From: Paracidovorax anthurii
GTDB taxonomy: Bacteria; Pseudomonadota; Gammaproteobacteria; Burkholderiales; Burkholderiaceae_C
NCBI RefSeq assembly: GCF_003269065.1
Contig: NZ_QLTA01000012.1
Location: 51,877-115,876, forward strand
Direction: 5' to 3'
DNA length: 64,000 nucleotides
In this document: positions 32,456 through 48,500 of the stretch, piece after piece
Numbering within the stretch: the stretch's first letter is position 1
How the letters are laid out: each line of letters starts with the position of its first letter
Made by a program: the position numbers and the translations under genes
Notes under the pieces: generated by a model
Databases searched by the model: none
What the model was told of the DNA's origin: nothing
Seen by the model: only the letters and a program-made list of their open reading frames with translations

Positions 32456-32769
32456 GCACGAAATCTCTTTCCGCCCATCGAAGGGCTGCTGAAGGCAAGT
32501 TACGGGGATGCCGCGGGCACTGCGCCGGGGCCGTGGCGGCAGGTCTGCGGCGGGCTGCGCCCGCGCCCGGCTCGGGCATCCGGCGGGGCGCTGCGTACCG
32601 CTCGCTTCCTGCAAAGACGCAATGGGCGGCCGCGATGTTCATCGGCGGGCCTGCGAAAGCCGGCGCGGCGCGCGGCCCCGTGAACATGCGCGGCGCCAAC
32701 GCGTCTTCCTTGAATGCACCATGCATCTCCGTTTCACCCACCGGCCTCCGCAGCCCCGGAGGCCCGTCC
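32456..32769. other. Divergent intergenic region between exporter and FhuF-like gene
   Basis: About 310 bases separate the two divergent transcription units, so promoters for both should lie here. The stretch is GC-rich. I find no Fur-box-like palindrome and no clear sigma-70 or PvdS-type promoter. Candidate promoters for the cluster's own ECF sigma factor cannot be assigned by eye. A GGAGG at 32758-32762 is the ribosome-binding site of the plus-strand gene. Confidence 0.5.
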
Positions 32770-33585
32770 GTGATCCCGCTCCTGCAACCCCTTTTCCAGG
32801 GCGATCTCGCGCCGTTCGGAGAGAGGCTGCAGTGCGCGGCGCAGCCGCCCGACGGCGCGGTGCCGGCGACCGGCCTGTGCGACCCGGCCACGCTCGGCGA
32901 CCTGCTGCGGCGCTACGCGACCCACGTCTGGAAGCTGGATGCCGCCGCGCAGCAGGACCTGCGGCCCCTGGCCTCGACCTGGACGCTGCGCTACCTCGCC
33001 GCGCTGGTGCCGCCCGTGGCCGCGGCGGCCAGCGTGCTGGAACACGTGTTCCCGGTGGCGCTGGAGGATGTGTGGATCCGCTTCGACGCGCAGGGCCTCG
33101 TGGTGGATTTCCATCTGTGCGCCCTGGGCCACTCCGAGCCCGGCAGCAGCACGGCCACGCGCTACGCGCCGCTGATCCTGGGCCACTGCGCGCCGCTCTT
33201 CGCGGCGATGGAGCGGCACGCGCGCCTGCCCGCCAAGGTGTCGTGGAGCAATGCCGCGCGGCACCTCGAAGCGGTGCTGGAGCAGACCGCCGCGCTCGCG
33301 CCGCAGATGCCGGGCATCGCCCGCGACGCGGCCGCGCTGCTGCAGGCCCCGGAGTGGGCATCGCAGCCGCCCCGCGCCAACCCGATGTACCGGGAGCCGC
33401 GCGTGGTCCGCATCGCCCGGCAGGACGGCGGCTGCGACGACGTGCCGCTGCACCGCGAATGCTGCCTCTACCACCTGCTGCCCGGGGACGGCTACTGCGG
33501 CCGCTGCCCGCTGGACCCGCGCCACCGGCGCCCGCACCCGCAGGCGGCGCCCGCCGACGCCCTGCCGGCATCCGCCATGCCGTGA
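32770..33585 (+). CDS. FhuF-like siderophore-iron reductase
   Basis: This cytoplasmic protein would release iron from the imported ferric siderophore. Its C-terminus carries the unusual FhuF [2Fe-2S] ligand pattern, seen as CCLYHLLPGDGYCGRCP, i.e. C-C-x10-C-x2-C. GTG at 32770 is the start because GGAGG lies seven bases upstream and the product then begins as in the family (IPLLQPLFQGDLAPFGERLQ); ATGs at 32635 and 32686 extend it with unconserved residues. The length is 271 aa, close to E. coli FhuF. It is followed 97 bases later by the formyltransferase gene. Confidence 0.9.
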   Translation: MIPLLQPLFQGDLAPFGERLQCAAQPPDGAVPATGLCDPATLGDLLRRYATHVWKLDAAAQQDLRPLASTWTLRYLAALVPPVAAAASVLEHVFPVALEDVWIRFDAQGLVVDFHLCALGHSEPGSSTATRYAPLILGHCAPLFAAMERHARLPAKVSWSNAARHLEAVLEQTAALAPQMPGIARDAAALLQAPEWASQPPRANPMYREPRVVRIARQDGGCDDVPLHRECCLYHLLPGDGYCGRCPLDPRHRRPHPQAAPADALPASAMP

Positions 33586-33682
33586 CCCCTGGCGGCCCGT
33601 CCGGCGGAAATCGATCCGCCCCGCTGCCGCGCCCGGTCCATCCCCATCCGTTCCATCCCTTTTGCTTTTTTCCTTCCGACCC

Positions 33683-34582
33683 ATGCCCCAGGCCAAGCTC
33701 GTCTACATCCTGTCCCTGCGCAACGCGGCCGCCGACCAGGCCGGCCGGCACATCGACTACCGGGGAGGGCGGCGCTACATGCGCTCTCCGCTCGAATACC
33801 TCGCCCACGCGCTGGACACCACGCCGCTGGGCGATGCGTACTCGCTGGAGGGCATCGTCTTCGACGACGACCCGCAATCCCCCCGCGACCAGGCGGCGCT
33901 GCGCGACTACGGCTTCGCGTGCGACCCCGCGCGGCCCTGGATCTTTCCGCACGACCTCACGGCGCAGGGCCGCCGGCTGGGGGACATGCTGCACGCGGTG
34001 CCCTCGGAATACCGGCGCCTGCCGATCGGGTCGCCGCAGCGGCCCGCCGGCAAGCAGGCCTTCGAACAGGCCCTGCTCGGCAAGCTGCGCGAGCTGGGCG
34101 CGGAGGTCGTCGTGCTCGACGGGCTGCTGGTCATCCTCGATGAACTGGTCCGGCCGGGAGCGCCCTTCCACCGCCGCATCGTCAACATCCATCCCGGCAT
34201 CACGCGGCTCGAATCGCCCTTCCAGCGCCGGGGCGCCTACGCCACGCTGGATGCGCTGCACGGCGCGCGCGGCCTGCGCGTGACGGATTGGGCACGCATG
34301 GCGCAGGAGCCCGTGCCCACCGTGGCGCGCACAGGGGCGTCGCTGCACTACGTGGACAACGGCATCGACTCGGGCGAAGTCATCTTCGACGTGCTGGGCA
34401 CCGACATCGCGCCCGAAGACACCATCCTGGAGCTGCGGTGGAACAACTTCCGCCAAAGCCTCTTCCCCGCGCTGCACCACGGCCTGATGCTGCTGGCGCC
34501 ACACATAGCGCCCAACACCGCACCGGCCGCGGCGCCCGGCGCGCACGCGCTTCCAACGACACGAGCACAAGGAGACCTATGA
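33683..34582 (+). CDS. Hydroxyornithine N-formyltransferase (PvdF-like)
   Basis: This 299-aa member of the formyl-tetrahydrofolate-dependent transferase fold has the catalytic segment NIHPGITRLESPF and the downstream DNGIDSGEVIFD motif. In pyoverdine and related clusters such an enzyme converts N5-hydroxyornithine to N5-formyl-N5-hydroxyornithine. That substrate is inferred from the neighbouring hydroxylase. The TGA overlaps the ATG of the acetyltransferase gene (ATGA), so the two tailoring enzymes are translationally coupled. Confidence 0.88.
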   Translation: MPQAKLVYILSLRNAAADQAGRHIDYRGGRRYMRSPLEYLAHALDTTPLGDAYSLEGIVFDDDPQSPRDQAALRDYGFACDPARPWIFPHDLTAQGRRLGDMLHAVPSEYRRLPIGSPQRPAGKQAFEQALLGKLRELGAEVVVLDGLLVILDELVRPGAPFHRRIVNIHPGITRLESPFQRRGAYATLDALHGARGLRVTDWARMAQEPVPTVARTGASLHYVDNGIDSGEVIFDVLGTDIAPEDTILELRWNNFRQSLFPALHHGLMLLAPHIAPNTAPAAAPGAHALPTTRAQGDL

Positions 34583-35646
34583 AACACGCTGCCCCCCATG
34601 CCGAGGCCGCCGGCACCCGTGCCGCCGCCACGGCCCATCCGTTCATCTCCTATGCGGAGGGCCGGCCGCACACGGTGCACGCCGACGGCGATGCGCTCAC
34701 CGTGGCCGATGCCCGGCACGGCACGCACTCGTCATGGCGCCTCGCGCGCACGGAAGGCGGTGGCCTGGCGCTCTCGCAGACCTCCCCCCCGGGCGGCGGG
34801 CACGACGCGGCCCACGCGCTGGCGGTGCTCGATGCCGCGTTCTCCGCCCACCCCGGGCAGCGCGAGATCGCGCTCGCGGGCACGGAGCCCCACGGCGCGC
34901 TGGCGGCCAGCGGCGTGCTGCTGCCCCGGGCCGAAGGCGGCTGGAACGCGTGCCGCGACACGCTCTGGCAGCAGCCCGGGCTGTGGCTGCCCGAGGCGCC
35001 CGCGGTGATGGCGCAGCGCTTCGCGCTCACGAACGGCAAATACCATCCGCGCCGCGCGCCCAAGCCCACGGGCCTGCTCTACCAGCGCTTCATTCCCTGG
35101 CTGGGCCAGACGTTCTCGTTCCGCTGCATCGACCGCGAGGCCGACCTGCCGCTCTTCCACCGCTGGATGAACGACCCGGACGTGGCCCTCATCTGGGAAG
35201 AGGAAGGCGACCTGGACCAGCACCGGGCCTACCTGGAAGGCATCGCCCGCGACCCGCACATGTACTCGATGATCGCGAGCCTGGACGGCGTGCCCTTCGC
35301 GTACTTCGAGATCTACTGGGCCAGGGAAAGCCGCATCGCGCCGTTCTACGACGTCCACGACTACGACCGGGGCTGGCACGTGCTGGTGGGCGACCCCGCG
35401 TACCGGGGCAAGGCCTTCGCCACCGCGTGGCTGACGGCGATCTCCCACTACATCTTCCTGTGCGATCCGCGCACCCAGCGCGCCATGGGCGAGCCCCGCA
35501 TCGACCACCAGCAGCAGATCCGCAACCTCGACAAATCCGGCTACGCCAAGGTCAAGGAATTCGACCTGCCGCACAAGCGGGCCCAGTTGGTCATGCTCCT
35601 GCGGGAACACTACTTCTACGACGGACTGTGGATACCGCGCGCCTGA
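34579..35646 (+). CDS. IucB/OrbL-type GNAT acetyltransferase for hydroxamate formation
   Basis: This 355-aa protein has a C-terminal GNAT domain of the siderophore group: RCIDREADLPLFHRWMNDP, then FAYFEIYWARESRIAPFYD and the acetyl-CoA region VLVGDPAYRGKAFATAW. Relatives acetylate N-hydroxylysine (IucB) or acylate N-hydroxyornithine. The N-terminal ~150 residues are family-specific. Together with the formyltransferase this suggests two differently acylated hydroxamates, or redundancy. It overlaps the formyltransferase gene by four bases. The TonB receptor follows after 110 bases holding a Fur-box-like site. Confidence 0.88.
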   Translation: MKHAAPHAEAAGTRAAATAHPFISYAEGRPHTVHADGDALTVADARHGTHSSWRLARTEGGGLALSQTSPPGGGHDAAHALAVLDAAFSAHPGQREIALAGTEPHGALAASGVLLPRAEGGWNACRDTLWQQPGLWLPEAPAVMAQRFALTNGKYHPRRAPKPTGLLYQRFIPWLGQTFSFRCIDREADLPLFHRWMNDPDVALIWEEEGDLDQHRAYLEGIARDPHMYSMIASLDGVPFAYFEIYWARESRIAPFYDVHDYDRGWHVLVGDPAYRGKAFATAWLTAISHYIFLCDPRTQRAMGEPRIDHQQQIRNLDKSGYAKVKEFDLPHKRAQLVMLLREHYFYDGLWIPRA

Positions 35647-35681
35647 GAACGGCGGGAGAAAAAGGCTTCATCGCAGTCATA

Positions 35682-35700
35682 AATAAGAAACATTCTCATT
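35682..35700 (+). promoter_or_regulatory. Fur-box-like site upstream of the TonB receptor
   Basis: AATAAGAAACATTCTCATT matches the ideal palindrome AATGAGAATNATTCTCATT at all but two of its 18 defined positions. It lies 56 bases before the receptor ATG in an AT-rich patch, where Fur would block transcription when iron is sufficient. Confidence 0.8.
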
Positions 35701-35756
35701 ACAATTCGCAACGTTCCACCGTTTGTTCCACATTCCATTTCCAGGGGAGTTGTTCG

Positions 35757-37964
35757 ATGCGCCATTTGTCCGTCCCGAGAACCGCAAGGCAGCGGTTGCT
35801 GCAGGCCTCCATCACTGCGGCCTTCGGCGCCGCAGCCACCACGCTGTGCGGGCCCGTCGCCTGGGCCCAGCAGGGTGCCGGCGCGCAGACCACCCTGCCC
35901 GCCGTGACGGTGGTCGGCGATACGGAAGCCAGCGGTACCAGCCGGGTGACGGGCTATGTCGCCAAGCGCAGCGCCACCGGCAGCAAGACGGACACGCCGA
36001 TCATCGAGACGCCGCAATCCCTCTCGGTCGTCACCGCCGACCGCATCGAGGCCATGGGCGCGCTCAACCTGAAGGACGCGCTGAGCTACACGCCCGGCGT
36101 CGGCATCGCCCCCTATGGCGCGGATTCGCGCTATGACTGGATCACCGTGCGCGGCTTCGACGCCTACAGCCCGGGCTTCTACCTGGACGGCCTGCCGCTG
36201 CGCAACAACGGCAACTTCGGCGTCTGGAAAACCGACAACTACGGCGCCGAGCGCATCGAGCTGCTGCGCGGCCCCGCCTCCGTGCTGTATGGCCAGGGCA
36301 ATCCGGGCGGCGTGGTCAACGTCGTGAGCAAGCGCCCCACCGCGGAGCCCGTGCGCGAACTGCAGGTGCAGATCGGCACCCACCAGCGCCGGCAGGTCGC
36401 GGGCGACTTCTCGGGGGCCCTGAACAAGGAAGGCACCCTGCTCTACCGCCTCACCGGCGTCGTGCGCGATGCCGAGCTGCCCGCGGGCGGCATGCCGGAC
36501 GACTACTACTACCTGGCCCCCTCGCTGACCTGGAAGCCGAGCAGCGACACCACCCTGACCCTGCTCTCGCAGTTCAGCCGCACGCGCGCCGGCGCCTACA
36601 CGCGCACGCAGCCCGCCTACGGTTCCCTGCTGCCCACGGCCATCGGCACGCGCCTCTCGCCCGACCTCTACATCAGCGATCCGGAGTTCAACCGCTTCCA
36701 CCACGATCAGCAAATGATCGGCTACCAGTTCGAGCACCGCATCAACCCCACCTGGACCGTGCGGCAGAACGTGCGGGCGGCGCATCTGGAGCTGGACTAC
36801 CAGCAACTGAACCCCGGGCAGTTCGTGACGCGCAACGCCGCCAACCCGCTCGATCCGGCCAACTTCCGCTGGCTCTCGCGCTCGCCCTTCTCCAGCAAGG
36901 AAAGCATCTCGGCCTTCAACATCGACAACCAGGCCCAGGCCGACCTGCGCCTGGGCGACTGGCAGCACCAGGTGGTCTTCGGGCTGGACTACCAGCGCAC
37001 GCGCATCGACCAGGTGAGCCGCAGCGGCGGCACCGCGCCCGACCTGGACACCGCCGCGCCCGTCTATGGCGTCGGCGGCATCCAGCTCGCGGCGCCCTAC
37101 TTCGACGGCATCAGCACCCTCACGCAGACCGGCGTGTACGTGCAGGACCAGATCAAATGGCGCGACCGCTGGGTGTTCAACATCGGCGGGCGCTACGACG
37201 ACGCCAAGGGCAAGCTGCGCGACCGCCTGAGCGGCATGGACATCGCCATGAACGACAGCAAGTTCACCGGCCGGGCGGGCGTGGTCCATCTCCTGCCCAA
37301 TGGCTGGGCGCCCTACGCGAGCTACACGCAGTCGTTCCTGCCCACCAACACGGTCGATCCGGCCACCGGCACCCCCTTCGGCCCGGAAACGGCCCGGCAA
37401 TACGAAGCCGGCGTGCGCTACCAGCCCGAGGGCCGCAAGCAGAGCTACAGCGCCGCCGTCTTCGACCTGCGCCGCAAGAACTACATCACCTACGACGCGG
37501 CCACCTTCATGCCCCACCAGCGGGGAGAGATCTCCGTGCGCGGCCTCGAACTGGAGGCCACCACCGAACTGCTGCCGCGCATGAACCTCACGGCTGCCTA
37601 CAGCTACACGCAGCGCGCCATCGTCACCGAGAGCGTCAACGCGTCGGAAATCGGCAAGCAGGCCACGGCCGTGCCGCGCAACCGCTTCTCCGTGTGGGCC
37701 GACTACCGCTTCGAGAACGGCATCAAGGTGGGCCTGGGCGCGCGCTACACCGGCAGCACCCGGGGCGAGAACGAGGCATCGCCGGCACGGGTGCCCTCGG
37801 CCACGATCTACGACGCCATGGTGGGCTACGACTTCCAGCAATGGAGCCTGGCGCTCAACCTGCGCAACCTCACGGACAAGAACGCCCTCACCAACTGCGG
37901 CGCCACGGTGTGCTACTACGGCGCGCCCCGCTCGGTCATCGCCACGGCCACCTACCGGTTCTGA
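35757..37964 (+). CDS. TonB-dependent ferric-siderophore receptor (FhuA/FoxA-type)
   Basis: This outer-membrane receptor (735 aa) should take up the ferric form of the product. A signal peptide ends near GPVAWAQ. The plug domain contains TDTPIIETPQSLSVVTADRI, the ALSYTPGV motif and ERIELLRGPASVLYGQGNPGG, all typical of the siderophore-receptor subfamily. The barrel ends with the terminal aromatic signature ATYRF. GGGGAG lies before the ATG. A strong bidirectional terminator follows. It has its own Fur-box-like site and so can respond to iron directly, apart from the cluster's ECF sigma factor. Confidence 0.95.
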   Translation: MRHLSVPRTARQRLLQASITAAFGAAATTLCGPVAWAQQGAGAQTTLPAVTVVGDTEASGTSRVTGYVAKRSATGSKTDTPIIETPQSLSVVTADRIEAMGALNLKDALSYTPGVGIAPYGADSRYDWITVRGFDAYSPGFYLDGLPLRNNGNFGVWKTDNYGAERIELLRGPASVLYGQGNPGGVVNVVSKRPTAEPVRELQVQIGTHQRRQVAGDFSGALNKEGTLLYRLTGVVRDAELPAGGMPDDYYYLAPSLTWKPSSDTTLTLLSQFSRTRAGAYTRTQPAYGSLLPTAIGTRLSPDLYISDPEFNRFHHDQQMIGYQFEHRINPTWTVRQNVRAAHLELDYQQLNPGQFVTRNAANPLDPANFRWLSRSPFSSKESISAFNIDNQAQADLRLGDWQHQVVFGLDYQRTRIDQVSRSGGTAPDLDTAAPVYGVGGIQLAAPYFDGISTLTQTGVYVQDQIKWRDRWVFNIGGRYDDAKGKLRDRLSGMDIAMNDSKFTGRAGVVHLLPNGWAPYASYTQSFLPTNTVDPATGTPFGPETARQYEAGVRYQPEGRKQSYSAAVFDLRRKNYITYDAATFMPHQRGEISVRGLELEATTELLPRMNLTAAYSYTQRAIVTESVNASEIGKQATAVPRNRFSVWADYRFENGIKVGLGARYTGSTRGENEASPARVPSATIYDAMVGYDFQQWSLALNLRNLTDKNALTNCGATVCYYGAPRSVIATATYRF

Positions 37965-37997
37965 CCGGCGCCCGCCGTCCAGGCGGGCCCATGCAAG

Positions 37998-38030
37998 AAA
38001 AAAGCCGAACGCATCGCGTTCGGCTTTTTT
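37998..38030. terminator. Bidirectional Rho-independent terminator
   Basis: A perfect nine-base stem GCCGAACGC/GCGTTCGGC with loop ATC is flanked by an A-run on the left and six T on the right. It serves both the receptor gene (plus) and the long NRPS operon (minus), whose last stop is at 38079. Confidence 0.95.
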
Positions 38031-38078
38031 CATTGGGGCGGCGTACCCGCCAGAGGCGTGGCCCCTGGCCTGCGCCGA

Positions 38079-45589
<7,511 letters not shown>

Positions 45590-45598
45590 GGGATGCAC

Positions 45599-48500
45599 TC
45601 AATCGGTGGTCAGGGGGACGGAGGACGACTGGCGTTCGATGTCCTCGATGAGCCGCAACTCCACGAGCTGCGCCAGCTCGGCGACGGTGGGCGCCTTGAA
45701 GAACGATGCGGGATGGATCTCCACGCCGTAGGCCTTGCGCACCCGCGACAGCAGCCGGATCGCCAGGAGCGAATCGCCGCCCAGCTCGAACAGGTTGTCA
45801 TCCACGCCCACGCCGTCGATGCCCAGGGCATCGATCCAGAAGGCCGCCAGGGCCATTTCCAGTTCGTCCCCGGGAGCCCGGTAGGGCGTGGACAGCGGGG
45901 GACGCGGATGGCTGGTGCCGCGCGGCGCCGCCGAGGCCGCCGCCTCGCTGTCCAGCGCATCCACCAGCCCGTCCAACGGCCGCAGGCGCTCCGCCAGCGA
46001 TCCGACCGAAACGATGGTCTGCGGCACTGCGGGGCCGTTCACGATCTGCTCGAAGGCCCGCACCCCGGCCTGCTCGTCCAGCCCCACGCCCTCGGGCATG
46101 TCCATGTCCACGGCGATGCCCACATCGCGCCAGGCATCCCAGTTGACCGAGAAGAGCGGGAACGCCCCGTACCGCCGCCAGGCAACGGCCATCGCGTCGA
46201 GGCAGGCATTGGCGGCGGCGTAATCGCTGCGCCCCAGGCCGCCGATCAGGCTGGCCACCGAGGAACACAGCAGCACGAAATCCAGCGGCTCGCCCCGCAG
46301 CGCGTCCAGCATCGCCAGCGTTCCCTGGATCTTGGGAGCGAAAGCGGCTTCCACCTGGGCCCGGGTACGGCCCGCCAGCATGCCCTGGCCGGGCTCCAGG
46401 ACTGCATGGATCACGCCATTCACCGGGCCGAAGCGCCCGTGCACGGCCTCCAGCGCCGCGCGCCACTGGGCCGGATCGGTGGCATCGGCGGCCACGGCCA
46501 TCCAGGCCACGCCCTGGTCGTCCAGGTCCTGCAGTTGCTCCAGCCGGCGGCGCTGCGCGGCGGGCAGGTCGGGCCGTGCCAGCAGTGCAGGCCAGTCCTC
46601 GCGCGCGGGCAGCGGCGTGCGGCCCATCAGCACCAGCCGCGCGCGGCAGGTGCGCCCCAGATGGCGCGCGAAAGCCAGGCCCACGCCGCCCAGCCCCCCG
46701 GTAATCAGATAGACCCCCTCCTCACGCAGCCTGCGCTCCTGCACGGGCGGTGTCGGAACGGGCTCGTAGGTCCGGACCCAGCGGTTCGCACCCCGCCACG
46801 CCACCAGGAACTCATCGCGCGGCTGCGCGGGTTCGTCGGCCAGAGCGGCGGCAAGCGCCACCTCCGACACGCTGCCCGGCGCGGGCAGGACGACATCCAC
46901 CACGCGGCAGGCCAGCAGCGGCATTTCCTGCCCCATGACTTTGGCGATCCCCAGAACCGTGGCTTTCTCCGGCGCCAGCGCCTCGGTGCCGGCCACTTCC
47001 TCCAGCCGGTCCGTGACCACCGTGAGCGCCAGCGTGCCGCCGCCGCCCACGTCCTCCAGCCCCTGGGCGAATGCCATCAGGCTGAAGTAGCCACGGTCCC
47101 ACACCTGCGCAAGGGATGCCGCGGGCTGGTTGCCATCCAGGCTCCCGAGATGGAACACATGGGATATCGGACCGGCTTCGCGCCACAGGGCGGCATGGTC
47201 GGCGCGCTCGGCCATGCGCATGCCGTAACGGCCCGGCGCCAGGCATTCGAACCGCCCGGCGGCACTGGCACGCACCACGCGCGCGCCGCGCGCCTCCAGA
47301 AGTGCCGCCAGCCGCCCGGTCAGAGACAACCCTTCGCCGTCCAACAGCAGCACGCCGTCGCCCGCCTTGGGAGCCTCGGCGGGCACGGTCGGATGCTCGG
47401 CCGCGCTGCGCCAGCCCGGCCGGTAGAACAGGCCTGGAGCCTGCGTGGGACCCGCCTGCCGAGTGCCCGCGAGGGTCGGCTGCACCCAGAAACGCTGGCG
47501 CTGGAAGGGATAGGTCGGCAGGGGCACGCGCCGGCGGCCCGCCCCATCCCGCAAGGCATCCCAATCGATCTCCACGCCGGCAGTCCACAGGCCGGCCACC
47601 GCCTGCACCCGTTGCGGATCGTGTCGCTCCTCCTGCTGCGGATGGGCCTGGCTGGACCACACGCCGGCCGCGCCCCGCGCACCGGCATGCTGGCGCGCAA
47701 GCCCCGCCAGGGCCTCTCCAGGGCCCACCTCCAGGACGGCACGCCCCGGCCGCGAGAAAACCACGCCCAGCCCCTCATGGAAGCGCACGGTGCCACGCAG
47801 ATGCCGCCCCCAATAGGCGGGACTCGTGGCCTCCTGGTCCGTGATGAGAGCGCCCGTCACGTTGGAGAGGAACGGGATGCGCGGCGCGTGGCGTGGCACG
47901 GAGGCCACGCGGCGCTCCAGCTCCGCGACGATGGGATCCACCATCCAGGAGTGGCAGGCCACCGACACGTGCAGGCGGCGCGGCGAATGCCCGCGCTCGC
48001 GCAGCGCCTGCTCGGCCTCCTCGACGGCCTGCGGCGGGCCGGACAGCACGCTCAGGGCCTCGCCGTTGACGGCGGCCAGATCGCAGCCGTCGGCCAGCCA
48101 GGGCGCCACGTCCTGCCCGGAAAGCGCCACGGCGCTCATGGCCCCGGGCGGAAGCCCCGCCATGAGCTGGCTGCGCCACGCCACGATGCGCAGTGCATCA
48201 TCGGGCGCGAAGACGCCCGCCAGGCAGGCCGCCACGTACTCGCCAAGGCTGTGCCCCAGCATCAAAGCGGGACGCACGCCGCACGACATCCACCATCGGG
48301 CCATGGCGTACTCGACCGCGAACAGTGCGGGTTGCGAGAACTCGATGCCCGCGAGCCGCTGCGCGGCCACGGTTTCCTGGTCCGGCGCGGGAAACAGCAG
48401 CGACAGCAAGTCCATGCCCACGGCCTGCTGCAACACGCCGGCGCATTGGTCCAGCGCCTCGCGGAAAACCTGGCTGCGGCGGTACAGCGACTCCGCCATG

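Noticed and set aside
32446..32769. Longer N-terminus of the FhuF-like protein from upstream ATGs
   Set aside because: The extension is Arg/Ala/Gly-rich and unconserved; GTG 32770 has GGAGG at good spacing and begins the family sequence.
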